Shown one piece after another: positions 53,154 to 60,994 of a stretch of 64,000 bases of DNA. The stretch spans positions 1,798,001 to 1,862,000 of the forward strand of contig OZ246962.1 in assembly GCA_965232255.1 (NCBI GenBank), given 5' to 3'. A program made the translations under genes and the position numbers. The DNA comes from Endozoicomonas sp965232255 (lineage in GTDB: Bacteria; Pseudomonadota; Gammaproteobacteria; Pseudomonadales; Endozoicomonadaceae). Position 1 is the stretch's first letter. Each line of letters begins with the position of its first letter. Below the pieces are notes generated by a model. The model was given only the letters and a program-made list of their open reading frames with translations. It ran no database searches and had not been told where the DNA came from.

Positions 53154-53510
53154 ATTGCGGTGTTCGGGGGGCTGTGTCAATGCAGGGGGCCCATAGGAGT
53201 GGACGCTATGGGCGCGTAGAGGGATTAACTGGTCTGAAAGGGTGTCGGATCACCCTTGCCAACTCGTAGAACCTGCGGCGTATCCTCCAGCAAACTGACC
53301 ACCGTCGTTGCCTCCATACCCCGGTAACCGCCATCAATAACCAGATCGACATGGTATTCCAGTGTCGTACGAATGTCGTAAGGATCGGTCATGGGTAATT
53401 CTTCGCCCGGCAGGATTAGGGTGGAACTCATAATTGGCGCGCCAAGCTCAGCCAGCAGAGCATCGACAATGGCGCATTGGGGCACCCGGATGCCGATGGT
53501 TTTGCGCTTG
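53036..53510. repeat. 475-bp direct repeat, copy 2
   Basis: Same segment as 51574-52049. In this copy yciO is complete and only the last 118 bp of the J-domain gene are present. Confidence 0.92.
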
Positions 53511-53851
53511 GCGTGCATCAGTCGCCGCGGTACTTCCCGCGAACCTTTCAAAATAAACGTATAGGGACCGGGCGTGTGTTTTTTCAGCATTCGGTACTGG
53601 CTGTTGTCCACTTGGGCATAGACCGCCAGCTCAGAAAGATCGCGACAAATCAGGGTGAAGTTGTGGTGCTCATTCAGTTTGCGGATTTGGCAGATTTTCT
53701 CTATCGCTTTTTTATCGCCCATATGACAGCCCAGGGCGTAGGCGGAATCGGTGGGGTAGGCAATAACACCACCGTTACGAATAATATCAACAGCCTGACG
53801 GATTAACCGTGGCTGGGGATTGTCAGGGTGAATTTGGAAAAACTGGCTCAT
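53225..53851 (-). CDS. yciO: YciO, Sua5/YrdC-family protein
   Basis: 208 residues from the ATG ending at 53851, starting MSQFFQIHPDNPQPRLIRQA, the usual YciO start; the frame is open for 63 codons further upstream, without family resemblance. The YrdC-like fold is seen in GGVIAYPTDSAYALGC, the KTIGIRVPQCAIVDALL segment and STLILPGEELPMTDP. YciO is related to the tRNA t6A enzyme TsaC/Sua5 but has a distinct, weaker activity. Located downstream of rnm as in other gammaproteobacteria. Its 3' 285 bp are duplicated at 51764. Confidence 0.93.
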   Translation of the reverse strand: MSQFFQIHPDNPQPRLIRQAVDIIRNGGVIAYPTDSAYALGCHMGDKKAIEKICQIRKLNEHHNFTLICRDLSELAVYAQVDNSQYRMLKKHTPGPYTFILKGSREVPRRLMHAKRKTIGIRVPQCAIVDALLAELGAPIMSSTLILPGEELPMTDPYDIRTTLEYHVDLVIDGGYRGMEATTVVSLLEDTPQVLRVGKGDPTPFQTS

Positions 53852-54192
53852 GGCGGTCGTCGGTGTGATTTGCCCTTGGGCATGGGTATTATCTGGCTTT
53901 GTCAGCCATAGTTTGGGGGGGGTAGGGCGGCGCAACCAGTTACTAAAACCGATTGTGCATCGTCCTGAAGTCACACTCTTTGTAGTCGTCCAAGGCACAG
54001 AGGTCAGGTTTTCCTGGGGGAAAGTATTGGTTGCTGACAATATTCCCGGTTAACAATGCCCCGACACAGGAGCACTGCAATACCTCAGGCGACAGCGAAT
54101 CATAGCACTGCCACCAGCCGCAGAGAAGTGTTTGCCAGAATTGTCATAAACCGTCGTCTTTATAGTCTGCGGAAGCGACAGGGCTGGGCGCG
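53852..54192. other. Intergenic region between rnm and yciO
   Basis: About 340 bp between two same-strand genes usually closer together. Contains a run of eight G near 53920 and no credible gene or RNA. The larger gap and the neighbouring duplication suggest past rearrangement here. Confidence 0.4.
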
Positions 54193-55083
54193 TCACTTGA
54201 ACTGACTCCAGACTGGCGTCAGCCCCGTTGGTAACGACGGTGGTAGACGACCAATGTCCACCCACGGGTAGTTTGGGTTATGAAAGTCGCTCCCTTGTGA
54301 TGCCATCAGGTTAAATTCACGACAGTAGTCTGCCATTTGTTGAATTTGGCTGTGGGGGTGGTTAACGCCCTGAATTTCCATGGCGTGTCCGCCGGCCAGT
54401 TTAAAGTCTTTAATCAGTGCCCGCAGTTTGGTGGTGGTCATGCGGTATTTAGCGGGGTGAGCCAGTACGGCGATGCCACCGAGTGCCCTGACCCAGGCGA
54501 CACCCTGGCTCATTTTCGGCCAGAAGGCTTTGAGGTTGCCAATCTTGCTGTTATCAAGGTATTTGCGAAAAGCGCTTTCCATATCCTGGCAGCACTGCTG
54601 GCTGATAAGCCAGCGGGCAAAGTGCGGACGCCCAAGCTGCACCTCATCCGGTTGCAAGGCAAAGCCGTAGGGGCTGTTTTTTTGCTGAGCGATGGCGCTG
54701 TCGAGCACCTGCTGGAAAATCTGCTCACCTTGCCATTGTGGCAACCGGCGCGTCAGGCGCTCGGCAATGTGCAGTGAACGCTGACGCCTGGCATCACTTT
54801 GCGCTTTGACGATCAGGGCCAGGTCGTTGTGGTTGAGCGGAAAGTCAAGGCCGACGATATGGATTTCAGCCCCGGACCACGTGGTAGACAGTTCAATGCC
54901 GGTAATCAGTTGCAAGTCAAGTTGTGTCGTATGTTGTTGCAAAAAATGGTGGGCAGCGACCGTGTCGTGATCGGTGATGGCCAGGGTGTGGACGTTGCGC
55001 TCTTGCGCTCTCAGGCAGAGCTCAAGAGGGTCCAGCGTACCATCGGAGGCAGTGGTGTGGCTGTGTAAATCAATGACGGTCAA
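54193..55083 (-). CDS. rnm: 5'-3' exoribonuclease RNase AM (PHP domain, YciV)
   Basis: PHP-domain phosphoesterase of 296 residues that trims 5' ends of rRNA and removes phosphate from pAp-like substrates. Metal ligands are seen in IDLHSHTTASDGTLDP (start), AITDHDTVAAH (about residue 36), GIELSTTW, LAHPAKY (about 210) and SQGSDFHNPN (about 266). The start is a TTG ending at 55083 with AAGAGA upstream; no ATG lies nearby. Followed by yciO, a conserved pairing. Confidence 0.93.
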   Translation of the reverse strand: MTVIDLHSHTTASDGTLDPLELCLRAQERNVHTLAITDHDTVAAHHFLQQHTTQLDLQLITGIELSTTWSGAEIHIVGLDFPLNHNDLALIVKAQSDARRQRSLHIAERLTRRLPQWQGEQIFQQVLDSAIAQQKNSPYGFALQPDEVQLGRPHFARWLISQQCCQDMESAFRKYLDNSKIGNLKAFWPKMSQGVAWVRALGGIAVLAHPAKYRMTTTKLRALIKDFKLAGGHAMEIQGVNHPHSQIQQMADYCREFNLMASQGSDFHNPNYPWVDIGRLPPSLPTGLTPVWSQFK

Positions 55084-55300
55084 AATTGTCTCTTACCCAT
55101 AAAAGCAATTAGTTTATCATGTAGTTTGACTGTTATTGTCGGCAGGCTCAAACTCTCGAATCGTTACTAGCCAAAGGTTGTTGATGATTCCGGATCCGGT
55201 ATGTGGTTGGCAGTAACTCAGCAACAGCCTCACGGTTTCCCATGGAAGGTCCAGCTCCCTTGTCGAGCTGTCGCCTGGTTTTCACTTTGATCGGCCTGAT

Positions 55301-55876
55301 ATGAAGCAATTAATTGACTTTATCCCGTTAATTCTGTTCTTTGTCGTCTATAAAATGGACCCGCGCATGATCAGCCTGGGCTCCAGCCAGTATGAAATTG
55401 GCGGCCCGTTCAGCGCAACCCTGGTTTTGATGGCGGTGTCCATCGTCGTGTATGGCGGAATGTACCTGAAAAACCGCCAGTTGGAAAAAAGCCAGCTCAT
55501 TACTCTGGTGGCGGTGATGCTGTTCGGGGGGATGACGCTGTTTTTCCATGATGAGGCATTTTTGAAGTGGAAGGCACCCATCGTTAACTGGATTTTTGCT
55601 GTGGCGTTCCTGGCCAGTCAGTTTATTGGTGATAAAACCCTGCCGGAAAGAATGATGGGACACGCCATGAGTTTGCCCAACAGCGTCTGGTTGAAGATGA
55701 ACATCAGCTGGGTCATATTCTTCACGCTGCTGGGAGGAGCAAACCTTTTTGTGGCTTTCACCTTCCATGATATTTGGGTGGATTTTAAAGTGTTTGGCAG
55801 CCTGATTCTGACATTTTTGTTTGTTATTGGTCAGTTTCTGGTCATTTCAAGACACATTCAGACCGAGGAGAAGTAG
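55301..55876 (+). CDS. yciB: Inner-membrane septation protein YciB (IspZ)
   Basis: 191 residues with about five membrane helices; the N-terminus MKQLIDFIPLILFFVVYKM and the segment SLPNSVWLKMNISWVIFF are family signatures. YciB is an inner-membrane protein that affects envelope synthesis and cell division. Three bases separate it from yciI; it diverges from rnm. Confidence 0.95.
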   Translation: MKQLIDFIPLILFFVVYKMDPRMISLGSSQYEIGGPFSATLVLMAVSIVVYGGMYLKNRQLEKSQLITLVAVMLFGGMTLFFHDEAFLKWKAPIVNWIFAVAFLASQFIGDKTLPERMMGHAMSLPNSVWLKMNISWVIFFTLLGGANLFVAFTFHDIWVDFKVFGSLILTFLFVIGQFLVISRHIQTEEK

Positions 55877-55879
55877 TAG

Positions 55880-56179
55880 ATGCTTTATGCGGTGTTTAGT
55901 GAGGACGTTGACAACAGTCTGCCTCTGCGCATGGAGGCCCGGTCGGCTCACTTGGCCAGGTTGCACCAGTTGCAAGATGAAGGACGGCTCGTTATGGCTG
56001 GACCTTGCCCGGCCATCGACAGCAATGATCCCGGAGAAGCCGGATTTACCGGTAGCCTGGTGGTAGCGGAGTTTCCCAGTCTGGTGGAGGCTCAGGCCTG
56101 GGCAGATGCTGACCCCTACGTTGCGGCCGGTGTTTATCGACAGGTTATTGTCAAACCCTTTAAAAAAGTTCTGCCCTGA
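55880..56179 (+). CDS. yciI: YciI family protein
   Basis: 99-residue ferredoxin-like alpha-beta protein. The family His in RSAHLARLHQLQDEGRL and Asp in DADPYVAAGVY are present. YciI-like proteins are small dimers, some with dehydrochlorinase-type chemistry, but the natural role is unresolved. GAGGAG at the end of yciB serves as its RBS. Confidence 0.93.
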   Translation: MLYAVFSEDVDNSLPLRMEARSAHLARLHQLQDEGRLVMAGPCPAIDSNDPGEAGFTGSLVVAEFPSLVEAQAWADADPYVAAGVYRQVIVKPFKKVLP

Positions 56180-56188
56180 TTTGAGATT

Positions 56189-56869
56189 GTGATACTAGTG
56201 AAAGATCATAAAAAATGGCTAACGGCACTGCTAGGCCTGTTGATGGCCGGGCAGGTTGCAGCGCAGACGCGGTACATTACCGACACCAATTATGTGCCGT
56301 TGCGTACCGGGCCTGGCAATGAGTACCGGATTATCCATCGCGGGCTGAAAACGGGCACGGCACTGGTGGTGCTGGAAGATGACGCCGGTAATGGATTCAG
56401 TCGGGTGCTGAGCGGTGAACAGGAAGGTTTTATCCCGACACAGTATCTGATGGACGATCCGCCCGCTTCCCGCCAACTGCCAGCCGCTCTGGAGCGAGCG
56501 CGCCAGGTAGAGGCAAATAACCGGAAGCTGGAAAAAACACTCAGCGAGCGTGATGGTCAGCTGCGCGAGGTGACCAGCGAGTTGGCCAACGCGGAAGACC
56601 GCTGGCAACAGCAGCAGGTGGAGATGAAACGTCTCGTCGATATTTCTGCCGAGCCGCTGGCCATTGAACGACGCAATCAACAACTGGTGGCGGAAAATGA
56701 GCAGCTGAAAAAACAGTTGCAGGTGCTGGAAGTGGAAAATCGCCAGTTGATCAAAGACACCAGCTTGCGCTGGTATCTGTTTGGCGGCGGCACTATTGTG
56801 CTGGGTATTTTGCTGGGTCTGATTCTACCGATGTTGAAAGTGCGTAAAAAGGAGAGTGCCTGGGTTTGA
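56189..56869 (+). CDS. SH3-domain / coiled-coil membrane protein (YgiM-like, TIGR04211 type)
   Basis: 226 residues: signal peptide (WLTALLGLLMAGQVAA), a bacterial SH3 domain (about residues 28-90, YVPLRTGPGNEYRIIH), a coiled coil rich in Glu/Gln (about 100-190), and a C-terminal membrane helix (WYLFGGGTIVLGILLGLILP) with a short basic end. This order is that of the YgiM/TIGR04211 family. The SH3 part is periplasmic and may bind peptidoglycan. Start GTG 56189 or GTG 56198, both with weak RBS. Confidence 0.88.
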   Translation: MILVKDHKKWLTALLGLLMAGQVAAQTRYITDTNYVPLRTGPGNEYRIIHRGLKTGTALVVLEDDAGNGFSRVLSGEQEGFIPTQYLMDDPPASRQLPAALERARQVEANNRKLEKTLSERDGQLREVTSELANAEDRWQQQQVEMKRLVDISAEPLAIERRNQQLVAENEQLKKQLQVLEVENRQLIKDTSLRWYLFGGGTIVLGILLGLILPMLKVRKKESAWV

Positions 56870-56946
56870 CCCAGCGCTCTCGCAGTCCTTCTACAACCTG
56901 TGGCCTCATCGAATGGTGAGTGTCCGCATCCCTTCGAAAAGCGTTT

Positions 56947-57609
56947 ATGAACAAACAGTGCATGGATTCGATGGTTGATCCAGCAATTGAAACGTATTGC
57001 CAGGACATGACCTCCGGTGAGTCGGCAATCCTGGCTGAGCTGGCCCGGGCCACGGTGGACAGAACCCGTTATCCGGTTAACCTTTCTGGACCTTTGGTGG
57101 GCCAGACGCTGAAAATGCTGATCAAGGTCAGCGGTAGCAAAACCGTGCTGGAGATCGGTATGTTTACCGGTTATGCCGCGCTTTCCATGGCAGAAGGGTT
57201 ACCGGATGATGGCGTGGTTTACGCCTGTGAAACCAATCCTCGCTCCATTGCCATTGGGCAGGAGTTTTTTGCTCGCTCCCCTCATGGTCACAAAATCAAT
57301 GTGCTGTTCGGTCGGGCACTGGACACCATTGCCCAACTGCGCGATGAAATCAGCACACCGCTGGACCTGGTGTTTATTGACGCAGACAAGAAAAAATACC
57401 GCGACTACCTGGAACTGGTGCTGCCTATGTTAAGCCCTAATGGCCTGGTGGTGATCGACGATGCGCTGTGGAAAGGCCGGGTGCTTGATCCGCAGGAAGA
57501 GCGGGATCAAGTGATTGCTGATCTGAATCGCTATATCCATCAGCATCCCAATCTTGAAAGTGTTTTGCTACCGGTGCGCCACGGCTTGAACATTGTTCGT
57601 AAGGTTTGA
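56947..57609 (+). CDS. O-methyltransferase, SAM-dependent (COMT-like)
   Basis: 220 residues from ATG 56947 (a GTG at 56920 is alternative). It has the class I fold of the O-methyltransferase 3 family: SAM loop VLEIGMFTGYAALSMA (about residue 63), YACETNPR, metal-binding FIDADKKKY (about 142) and VIDDALWKGRV (about 168). Cation-dependent methylation of catechol-like or small hydroxylated substrates is usual for the family; the substrate is unknown. Confidence 0.9.
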   Translation: MNKQCMDSMVDPAIETYCQDMTSGESAILAELARATVDRTRYPVNLSGPLVGQTLKMLIKVSGSKTVLEIGMFTGYAALSMAEGLPDDGVVYACETNPRSIAIGQEFFARSPHGHKINVLFGRALDTIAQLRDEISTPLDLVFIDADKKKYRDYLELVLPMLSPNGLVVIDDALWKGRVLDPQEERDQVIADLNRYIHQHPNLESVLLPVRHGLNIVRKV

Positions 57610-57675
57610 CCGATATTTATCCGCTATTATCAAATTCCACTCTCATCACAACGGTAGCAGCAGGGGGAGAGGTTG

Positions 57676-57990
57676 ATGATTATCTACGAAGTCAACTGTC
57701 TGGTGGATGACGCCATTGTTGAACCGTTCAAGGCATGGTTGCAGCCCCATGTGGCAGCGGTGTTGCAAAGCGAGGGTTTTCTTGGTGCTGAGATGCTGGA
57801 TCTGGTGGTGGATGAACAGCTCACTGCCAGGCCATATTCAACCGGTTTTTCCATCCGCTACCGGATTGTCGGGCAAAGCGCCCTGGATCATTACCTGTTG
57901 CATATGGCGCCGGCACTGCGCCGGGATGCGCGGGATACGTTTGGCAATCAATACACGGCATATCGCCGGGTGCTAAAAGAGCAAGACTAA
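57676..57990 (+). CDS. DUF4286 family protein
   Basis: 104 residues from ATG 57676, with GGAGAGG upstream. The sequence (IIYEVNCLVDDAIVEPFKAW, then YRIVGQSALDHYL and RRDARDTFG) fits the small ferredoxin-like DUF4286 family of unknown function. A 14/15-bp tandem duplication (CTAAAAGAGCAAGA) covers the stop codon at 57973-58001. Confidence 0.85.
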   Translation: MIIYEVNCLVDDAIVEPFKAWLQPHVAAVLQSEGFLGAEMLDLVVDEQLTARPYSTGFSIRYRIVGQSALDHYLLHMAPALRRDARDTFGNQYTAYRRVLKEQD

Positions 57991-58053
57991 AAAGAGCAAG
58001 ACTAGACGCAAGGTGCGATGGCAGCTGCTATCTGTTACCAGCCTGTTACCAGC
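57973..58053. repeat. Two adjacent short tandem duplications
   Basis: CTAAAAGAGCAAGA (57973) is repeated with one extra A at 57987. Forty bases on, CTGTTACCAGC is repeated at 58032-58042 and 58043-58053. Both lie between convergent genes. Confidence 0.75.
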
Positions 58054-58054
58054 G

Positions 58055-58369
58055 CTACCTGTTACTACCGCCGCGACAATCGGGAGTTGGCGGAGCATGT
58101 TGGGCTCTCGCCTGCCACTCCTCGGCGGTATAGGTATGCAGTGCCAGCGCATGAATCTGCTCACGCAGTTCACTAGCCAGCAACGCGTAAACCAGCTGAT
58201 GCCGTTTGACAGGCATTTTGCCTTGAAATGCCTCGCTGACAATTATCACTTTGAAGTGGGATTCTGTGCCCGGTGGTGTGTTGTGCAGATGGCTCTCATC
58301 CGTAACTGCGATAAAGTCATTCTGCAAAGATTCGTCCAGTTTCCTGAAGATACTCTCTCTCATTCCCAT
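58055..58369 (-). CDS. bolA: BolA family protein
   Basis: 104 residues with the BolA fold: GMRESIFRKLDESLQNDF at the start, then TDESHLHNTPPGTESHFKVI and the helix-loop KRHQLVYALLASELREQIHAL with the conserved His residues. BolA proteins bind monothiol glutaredoxins with an iron-sulfur cluster and act in stress response and shape control. GAGG precedes the ATG. Confidence 0.93.
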   Translation of the reverse strand: MGMRESIFRKLDESLQNDFIAVTDESHLHNTPPGTESHFKVIIVSEAFQGKMPVKRHQLVYALLASELREQIHALALHTYTAEEWQARAQHAPPTPDCRGGSNR

Positions 58370-58531
58370 ATCTCACCTCTTTAGCCCATTAGCCCGGGGT
58401 CGAACGACACAGATCTGGTGCTTTTTTTTCAACCAGTATCACTATAACGCGCTGTGCCGCGCCTGTAGAGCATTCATCGACAGAATTGTCTGATTTATAT
58501 ACGTACCGGGGTGGCGGATAGACGAGGTTGG

Positions 58532-59041
58532 CTAGCGTGCTTTAATGACCAACAGCCCATCACCCACCGCTGCGCTGGCATGCACCCAGGCATTGAATGC
58601 GCTGCCACCGGCAATCCGGGGGACGGCACACTCCAGCGTTTGCCGGTTTTCATCATAGGTGAGCACCGCAAAGCTCTCCTCAAGGCTTTCACCAGATACC
58701 AGAGTGACAATTTCGCCCACGCTGATGGCTAATGGCAGGCGGGTGGTTATTTCGATCGTGATTTCTGTGGTCGTGTGACGTGTCAGTGCCGTAATGATAC
58801 CCGAGACTTCATCCCGATAAGGCAGAGTCAGGGTTAATGGAGTGACTACAGTGGTTTGGCAGGCAAGAATGAGATTTTCGCCAGCCAATGGAGCATTAGT
58901 TGTCACCCTGAGCAAACAGGAGCGACAAACGCCAGCGCGGCAGGAATAGGGTATTTTGGCATTGCGGCGCAGCAGCCCATCAAGCAGGTTTTCGCCGTCG
59001 TCAAGCAAATAAGCGCTTCTCTGGAACTGAATCATTGGCAC
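58532..59041 (-). CDS. 2Fe-2S ferredoxin-type protein with partial flavoreductase domain
   Basis: 169 residues. The N-terminal plant-type ferredoxin domain carries the cluster motif SCRAGVCRSC (C-x4-C-x2-C) and a fourth Cys in LACQT (about residue 61). The rest (about 75-169) looks like the beta-barrel FAD-binding part of ferredoxin-NADP reductase-like enzymes, but the NAD(P)-binding domain is absent. Either a natural short form or a C-terminally truncated reductase; the frame shows no sign of decay. Confidence 0.8.
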   Translation of the reverse strand: MPMIQFQRSAYLLDDGENLLDGLLRRNAKIPYSCRAGVCRSCLLRVTTNAPLAGENLILACQTTVVTPLTLTLPYRDEVSGIITALTRHTTTEITIEITTRLPLAISVGEIVTLVSGESLEESFAVLTYDENRQTLECAVPRIAGGSAFNAWVHASAAVGDGLLVIKAR

Positions 59042-59252
59042 GTAAAAGCCCTCGGGAGGTTAGTCTGCTGTACTGGTCAGGGCAATTTTGACCAGTGTAA
59101 CTATTTGTTCTTATCAGATAAAACTTTGCTGAAAGGCGATGTTAATAACATCGGGCGCTGATATAATCCCGCCCGATAACAAGTGCCACACCACTTGGCC
59201 CATACTGTGTTGGTTGGAATATAAGATCTTAGGGTACAGGAAGAAAAAACCA

Positions 59253-60773
59253 ATGAGTGTTGTTATACGTGAAGACGATGTTATTACCAGTGTTGCCGAC
59301 GCCTTACAGTTTATCTCCTACTATCACCCCATCGATTTTGTTGATGCGGTTTACCAGGCTTATTTGAAGGAAGAATCAAGGGCAGCCAAGGATGCCATAG
59401 CGCAGATTCTGGTGAACTCACGAATGTGCGCCCTGGGAAAACGGCCAATCTGTCAGGATACCGGGATTGTAACGGTGTTCGTCCGTGTGGGCATGAACGT
59501 GCGCTTTGACAGCAACCGTTCCCTGGAAGATCTGATCAATGAAGGTGTGCGCCGCGCCTACACCTATCCCGATAACATTTTGCGTGCCTCGGTGCTGGCC
59601 GACCCTGCCGGCACTCGCACTAATACCGGCGATAATACTCCGGCCGTTATCCACATGACTCTGGTTCCCGGCGACACAGTGGAAATCGCGCTGACGGCCA
59701 AAGGGGGCGGCTCTGAAAACAAAGCAAAAATGGCCATGCTTAATCCATCGGACAACATCGTTGAGTGGGTGAAAAAAACGGTGCCAACCATGGGAGCCGG
59801 CTGGTGTCCGCCGGGTATGTTGGGTATCGGCATTGGCGGCACGGCAGAAAAAGCCATGCTGATGGCTAAAGAAGCCCTGATGGCGCCCATTGATATTCAT
59901 GAGCTGCGCGAGCGCGGCGCGCAGAATCGGCTGGAAGAGCTGCGCTTGGAAATTTTTGATGAGGTCAACCGTTTGGGCATTGGTGCCCAGGGACTTGGTG
60001 GTTTGACCACAGTGCTGGACGTCAAGATCAAGGATTACCCGACGCACGCCGCTTCATTGCCGGTGGCCATTATTCCTAACTGCGCCGCCACTCGTCACGC
60101 TCACTTTATTCTCGATGGCAGCGGTCCCGTTTCGCAACAGGCGCCGGATATGGACGCTTATCCACAGGTCACTCTGGATATGGGCGAGAGCGCGCGCCGC
60201 GTCAACATGAATAGCCTGACCCACGATGAGATCAAAAGCTGGCAGCCAGGCGATACGTTGTTGTTATCTGGCAAAATCCTCACGGGGCGTGATGCTGCCC
60301 ACAAGCGTATGGTGGACATGCTAAGCCGGGGTGAAGAGTTGCCGGTGGATCTGAAAGGGCGGTTTATTTACTACGTTGGCCCGGTGGACCCAGTGCGGGA
60401 TGAAGCCGTTGGTCCGGCTGGTCCGACCACGGCGACGCGCATGGACAAGTTTACCCGCACCTTGCTGGAGAACGCTGGACTGGCCGGTACGATCGGTAAG
60501 GGTGAGCGCGGTCCTGAGGCCATTGAGGCCATCAAGGATAATGAGTCCGCCTACCTGATTGCTGTGGGGGGCGCTGCCTATCTGGTGTCGCAGGCGGTGA
60601 AAAAGGCCGAAGTGGTGGCGTTTGCCGACCTCGGAATGGAAGCCATCTACGAGTTTGAGGTAGTCGATATGCCCGTTACTGTGGCGGTGGATTCTCGTGG
60701 CGAGTCTGTCCACCTGAGTGGGCCACAAATCTGGAAAAGAAAAATTGAAACGCAGATATTGGAACTGAAGTAG
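59253..60773 (+). CDS. Fumarate hydratase, class I (iron-sulfur)
   Basis: Interconverts fumarate and malate. 506 residues from ATG 59253 with AGGAAG upstream; the frame extends 38 codons further without similarity. The three Cys ligands of the [4Fe-4S] cluster are in KRPICQDTG (about residue 68), WCPPGMLGIGIGG (about 188) and NCAATRHAHF (about 274). The C-terminal beta domain contains GPTTATRMDKFTRTLL. The oxygen-labile class fits the anaerobic enzymes nearby. FumA/FumB/FumD-type naming cannot be decided. Confidence 0.95.
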   Translation: MSVVIREDDVITSVADALQFISYYHPIDFVDAVYQAYLKEESRAAKDAIAQILVNSRMCALGKRPICQDTGIVTVFVRVGMNVRFDSNRSLEDLINEGVRRAYTYPDNILRASVLADPAGTRTNTGDNTPAVIHMTLVPGDTVEIALTAKGGGSENKAKMAMLNPSDNIVEWVKKTVPTMGAGWCPPGMLGIGIGGTAEKAMLMAKEALMAPIDIHELRERGAQNRLEELRLEIFDEVNRLGIGAQGLGGLTTVLDVKIKDYPTHAASLPVAIIPNCAATRHAHFILDGSGPVSQQAPDMDAYPQVTLDMGESARRVNMNSLTHDEIKSWQPGDTLLLSGKILTGRDAAHKRMVDMLSRGEELPVDLKGRFIYYVGPVDPVRDEAVGPAGPTTATRMDKFTRTLLENAGLAGTIGKGERGPEAIEAIKDNESAYLIAVGGAAYLVSQAVKKAEVVAFADLGMEAIYEFEVVDMPVTVAVDSRGESVHLSGPQIWKRKIETQILELK

Positions 60774-60941
60774 CCTTTGATCACGATTGAAGCGCAAATC
60801 CGTTCTTTAGGGGCGAGTAGTTCACTTTGCTGCACATAATCAATTGAACAGGCGTTACTGGCATATCTGGCATATGCATATATAGTGGTTGCGAATGCGC
60901 AAATGTGACACTCGCCGTCCTATCGTACCCGCAGCATCCGA

Positions 60942-60989
60942 GCACCTCAGAGCATAAAAAAGGCGGCGGTTTACGACGATTTTGCTAAA
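60942..60989. repeat. Dispersed intergenic repeat, copy B
   Basis: GCACCTCAGAGCATAAAAAAGGC followed by GGCGGTTTACGACGATTTTG and CTAAA; shares both the GCACC..AGCATAAA core and the TTACGACGATTTTGCTAAA end with copy A. Located directly after the stop of the J-domain gene on the minus strand. Confidence 0.65.
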
Positions 60990-60994
60990 GTCGA

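Noticed and set aside
53852..54040. 63-residue N-terminal extension of YciO
   Set aside because: Unlike YciO proteins and rich in low-complexity residues; MSQFFQIHP is the usual start.
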